The notes under the pieces were generated by a model. That model worked only from the letters and a program-made list of their open reading frames with translations, was not told the DNA's origin and did no database searches. This document shows, piece by piece, positions 61,079-64,000 of a stretch of 64,000 nucleotides of DNA (its first letter is position 1; each line of letters opens with the position of its first letter). Source of the stretch: Tetrahymena thermophila SB210 (taxonomy: Eukaryota; Ciliophora; Oligohymenophorea; Hymenostomatida; Tetrahymenidae); NCBI RefSeq assembly GCF_000189635.1, contig NW_002476216.1:248001-312000 (forward strand), read 5' to 3'. The translations under genes and the position numbers were made by a program.

Positions 61079-63184
61079 TCGTCTTGTTTAATTTATATGA
61101 AAAATGTTTATCTTTTTTTCTTAATTTGCTGGAATTGGTTGGAAAGATCCTCCAATTACTCCTAAGTTATTCTATTATTATACCTTCATACTTTAAAATT
61201 AATATTTTTTATTAAAATTTAATTTAATTTACCTCAAATCTACATTCAACTTAAGCTATTTACTTTTTATTAAATCAACAGACTTCTTTACTAACAAAAC
61301 AGAGTCAAAAGTTATTTCATTGCACCTTTTTGTTTTTAATATAAAATTAATTATTATCGTTTTATATTGTTTGTTTTTTGGTATTAATTAAATTTCTATC
61401 AATTTATTTATTAACATATTTATTTATTTATTGTTCTTTAAAGGATGAAAAAATAAAAATTATTTATACGATAAATCTGTGGAAAGGTAAGTTAAATTCA
61501 GTTTGTTTAAAATTTAAGGAAACAAAGCACTGACTGAGTTGTCATCAATTTGTGTTAATCTTTTTAATAATAATATTTTATTTTATTTCTTTTATTTTAA
61601 TAATTAACTTTAAGTTAAGGGAGATATGCTGTAACAAATTGCTTTCACTCAAGCTCTATACTAACTAATCAAATCCTGTTGAATCTAAATAATTTAAACT
61701 AGAAAAAATACTTTTTACCAATATAATTTTATGAATTAAATATAATTAATCAAACCTAAAATCTAAATCAAGTGTTGTCAGCTTACTCAAATGAGACAAC
61801 ATTTAAGATGCTTTTTGATATATTCCTTCCCCCAAAGAGTTTTGTGATATATTTAAGTATAAAACTCTTAAATCATTACAGTTACTCAAGGCTTAAAGCA
61901 ACTTTTAAGCACCAAATGTTTGGATTTTATTAAATCTTTTATGATTAATTACAAAACTTTTAATTATTTTAAGTTTGAATAAATTATTTTACTAAAGCTA
62001 AATGTTGAGAGTTTCTATCTTTTACATATTCTGGTTATTGATTAGTAATTCTGAAATATAATTAGAACCTTCTTATCCAATATGGCAGTTACTTGATAAT
62101 TATATAATTTAAGAAAAGGAAACTAAATTGTTAAAATATTACCTTAAACCTAAATATAAATAGTTTATTTTATTTAATTTTTACATTCCTTCTGTTATAT
62201 ATCTAACTCCTAAATCATTTATTCTGTTTTCCCTAATATATTATAATTAATATTCAATAATAAAAAGGTAAAATGCTTTTTTTTAAATAATTAAACTGAA
62301 TTATTTCATAAATTATTTTTTTAAGATTAGCATTTATTTTTATAATAGTAATTTTTTATTTATTATTCATCTTTCTCCTTTTGAAAGTAAGTAAATTATT
62401 TACGACAACTATAAAGACAAAACAGTAATATTAAGGTGACTTTTAGTGAATAAACTGATGGCTTAGCAGCATTTTTCATCTATTGCACACTTTCTTTGAT
62501 AATTAAATTTATTTTAATAACATTTAAAATGTAAAACTTAATAATCGAAATATACTTGAATTCTAACGTTAAAGATTTTAGAGCTGGGAGCTTTAAAGAT
62601 TTTAAATTGTCTAAATTTTGAACAGGATTTTAAGAAAAATTTAAAGACAAATCTGTCAAACTATTGTTTTTCATTAGAGATTGAAAAATAATATTTAAAT
62701 TCGCTACTTTGGTACAAGTTAAGTCTAGTTAGATTATTTTAGTTGTCTTCATAAGTAATTAAGACAAATTTGATAAACTTAAATCATATAAATTATTCAT
62801 TTATGCATAGATATGAAATGTTTCAATCGATTCAATTAAATTTAGTTGTTTTGTGAGATTTACAATAAAATCCGAATCTGCTTTACTACTTTTTAAACTA
62901 ATATACAATTACTATATTTTAACTTAAATTTAGGTATTTTCGCTACATGTTTAACTGATTTTATCCAAAGATTCTTTATAAAATTGACAATTAGATAAAT
63001 CCTAATTATCTAGTTCTATTATTATCCTAGAAGTTTAGCTATTAATCTATGATTTAAGGGAGCTTAAAAAGCTCTTACTGCTAATGTTCACTAACTATGA
63101 ATCTCTCTTAGAGTTTCTAACAGATCCAAACGTAAATGTTTGGTATCCTTCTGTTTGCTTTAAATTAACATTATTTGCTTGCAT
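61067..63184 (-). CDS. leucine-rich repeat protein C
   Basis: Nine exons, 63184-62556, 62493-62410, 62232-62143, 62091-61993, 61935-61756, 61698-61609, 61559-61470, 61325-61233 and 61190-61067, give 492 residues ending TGA. The first exon (209 codons) begins MQANNVNLKQTEGYQTF and already contains degenerate repeats (MKTTKIIQLDLTC, NNSLTDLSLNF). The next seven exons are LRR units joined in phase 2, mostly 90 nt, with one of 84, one of 93, one of 99 and one double exon of 180 nt. Typical unit: NRINDLGVRYITEGMQKLNK. The C-terminus ends INQTRRLID. The architecture matches genes A and B 45 kb away. RNI-like or LRR scaffold; no catalytic domain seen. Confidence 0.85.
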
Positions 63185-63907
63185 TATTTTACTTAGTATA
63201 TATAAAATCTGTGTAAATTAAAAGATATAATTTATAATAAATAATAAAATTCACCAAATTAAAAAAAATATAATTAAAATATTAAATAATGTCCATTGAT
63301 TTTTTTGTGTTCTTATTTATTTTTCTAAATAAATTTAAAATTCATTAAAATTTTGATTCTTATCCCTTTTTTCTAATATAAATTTCACTTTCATTTTTAA
63401 TAAAATAAATTGCTAACAAAAAATATTACAAAATAAATAAATATTTAAGAAAAACTATAACAAAAATTTTTTGCTAGTAAATAAGATAATTAAATTTATT
63501 ATAAAAGCAACATAGTTAACCAATAATACTATCATACTAACATGAATAGCAAATTATTTTATCACTGAAATATAGATAGTTATTGATTGCTTTTATTTAT
63601 TGTAAATTAATTATTTATTTAACACATTAAAGATATCAATTTAAATAATTTAAACTTTTTCTAATCTGATTTTAATATTGTTATATTTTTATATTCAATT
63701 AAATTTTAATTTAAATAATCAAACTATCCTTTTTTATAAGAAATATTTAATTTTCCTATTTACTTTATCAATCAAATTTTTTTTATTCTATCATTTTTAT
63801 TGATTTATTTAATATTAAAATAAATTTATTTAATGTTTTGAATTTTAATTAAAATTTGATTGAATATTGTTACCCAGTAAGTTAGTGCTAATTTACATAA
63901 ATAAAAT

Positions 63908-63965
<58 letters not shown>

Positions 63966-64000
63966 TACAATATTATTCAATGATTTGCTTGTTATTTTAA
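63185..64000. other. AT-rich 3' end of the window
   Basis: Probable promoter side of LRR gene C. No coding frame recognised. It ends with a long GATA microsatellite. Confidence 0.5.
63908..63965 (+). repeat. (GATA)n microsatellite
   Basis: About 14 nearly perfect GATA units, the longest simple tetranucleotide tract in the window. Confidence 0.95.

Overview
The window looks like macronuclear DNA of an oligohymenophorean ciliate, most likely Tetrahymena or a close relative. The DNA is extremely AT-rich. Every recognisable protein is interrupted by TAA and TAG, which must be read as Gln, and every convincing gene ends in TGA. Introns are GT..AG, mostly 47-300 nt, with AT-rich interiors. That is unlike the 18-33 nt introns of Paramecium or the gene-sized chromosomes of spirotrichs. 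The gene models below were made by hand, by joining conserved frames across GT/AG sites with matching phase. No software was run.

Layout. 1-11693 (+): a very large AGC kinase of the MAST/IRE/RIM15 type. 13364-18390 (-): two tandem leucine-rich-repeat (LRR) genes in which nearly every exon is one ~90-nt repeat. 19924-21954 (+): an intronless protein of unknown function. 22692-25020 (-): a probable mitochondrial RAP-domain protein. 26651-31248 (+): a FIG4-type SAC phosphoinositide phosphatase whose 3' end runs into a ~230-bp tandem repeat. 32456-33205 (+): a membrane protein resembling ERD2/KDEL receptors. 34423-36286 (+): a choline/ethanolamine phosphotransferase. 37451-44963 (+): a ~2,060-residue coiled-coil protein. 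46156-46609 and 47504-48869 (+): two Pam18/Tim14-type J-proteins, one of canonical size and one with a long N-terminal extension, separated by a ~355-bp direct duplication. 50636-53216 (+): two recently duplicated Nudix genes. 54272-56588 (+): eIF2B gamma. 56814-60617 (-): a RING/B-box (TRIM-like) protein. 61067-63184 (-): a third LRR gene with the same exon-per-repeat design.

The genes do not form operons. They are ordinary eukaryotic housekeeping genes (phospholipid synthesis, PI(3,5)P2 turnover, mitochondrial import, translation initiation, ER retrieval) mixed with ciliate-expanded families (LRR, RING/B-box, long Gln/Asn-rich kinases). Intergenic DNA is about 85-90% AT and holds local tandem duplications and microsatellites. 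I saw no rRNA, tRNA, CRISPR or telomere. The most notable points are the exon-per-repeat LRR genes, the neighbouring Pam18 paralogues, two hairpin elements inside introns that share a core motif, and a repeated short motif in the FIG4 tail.
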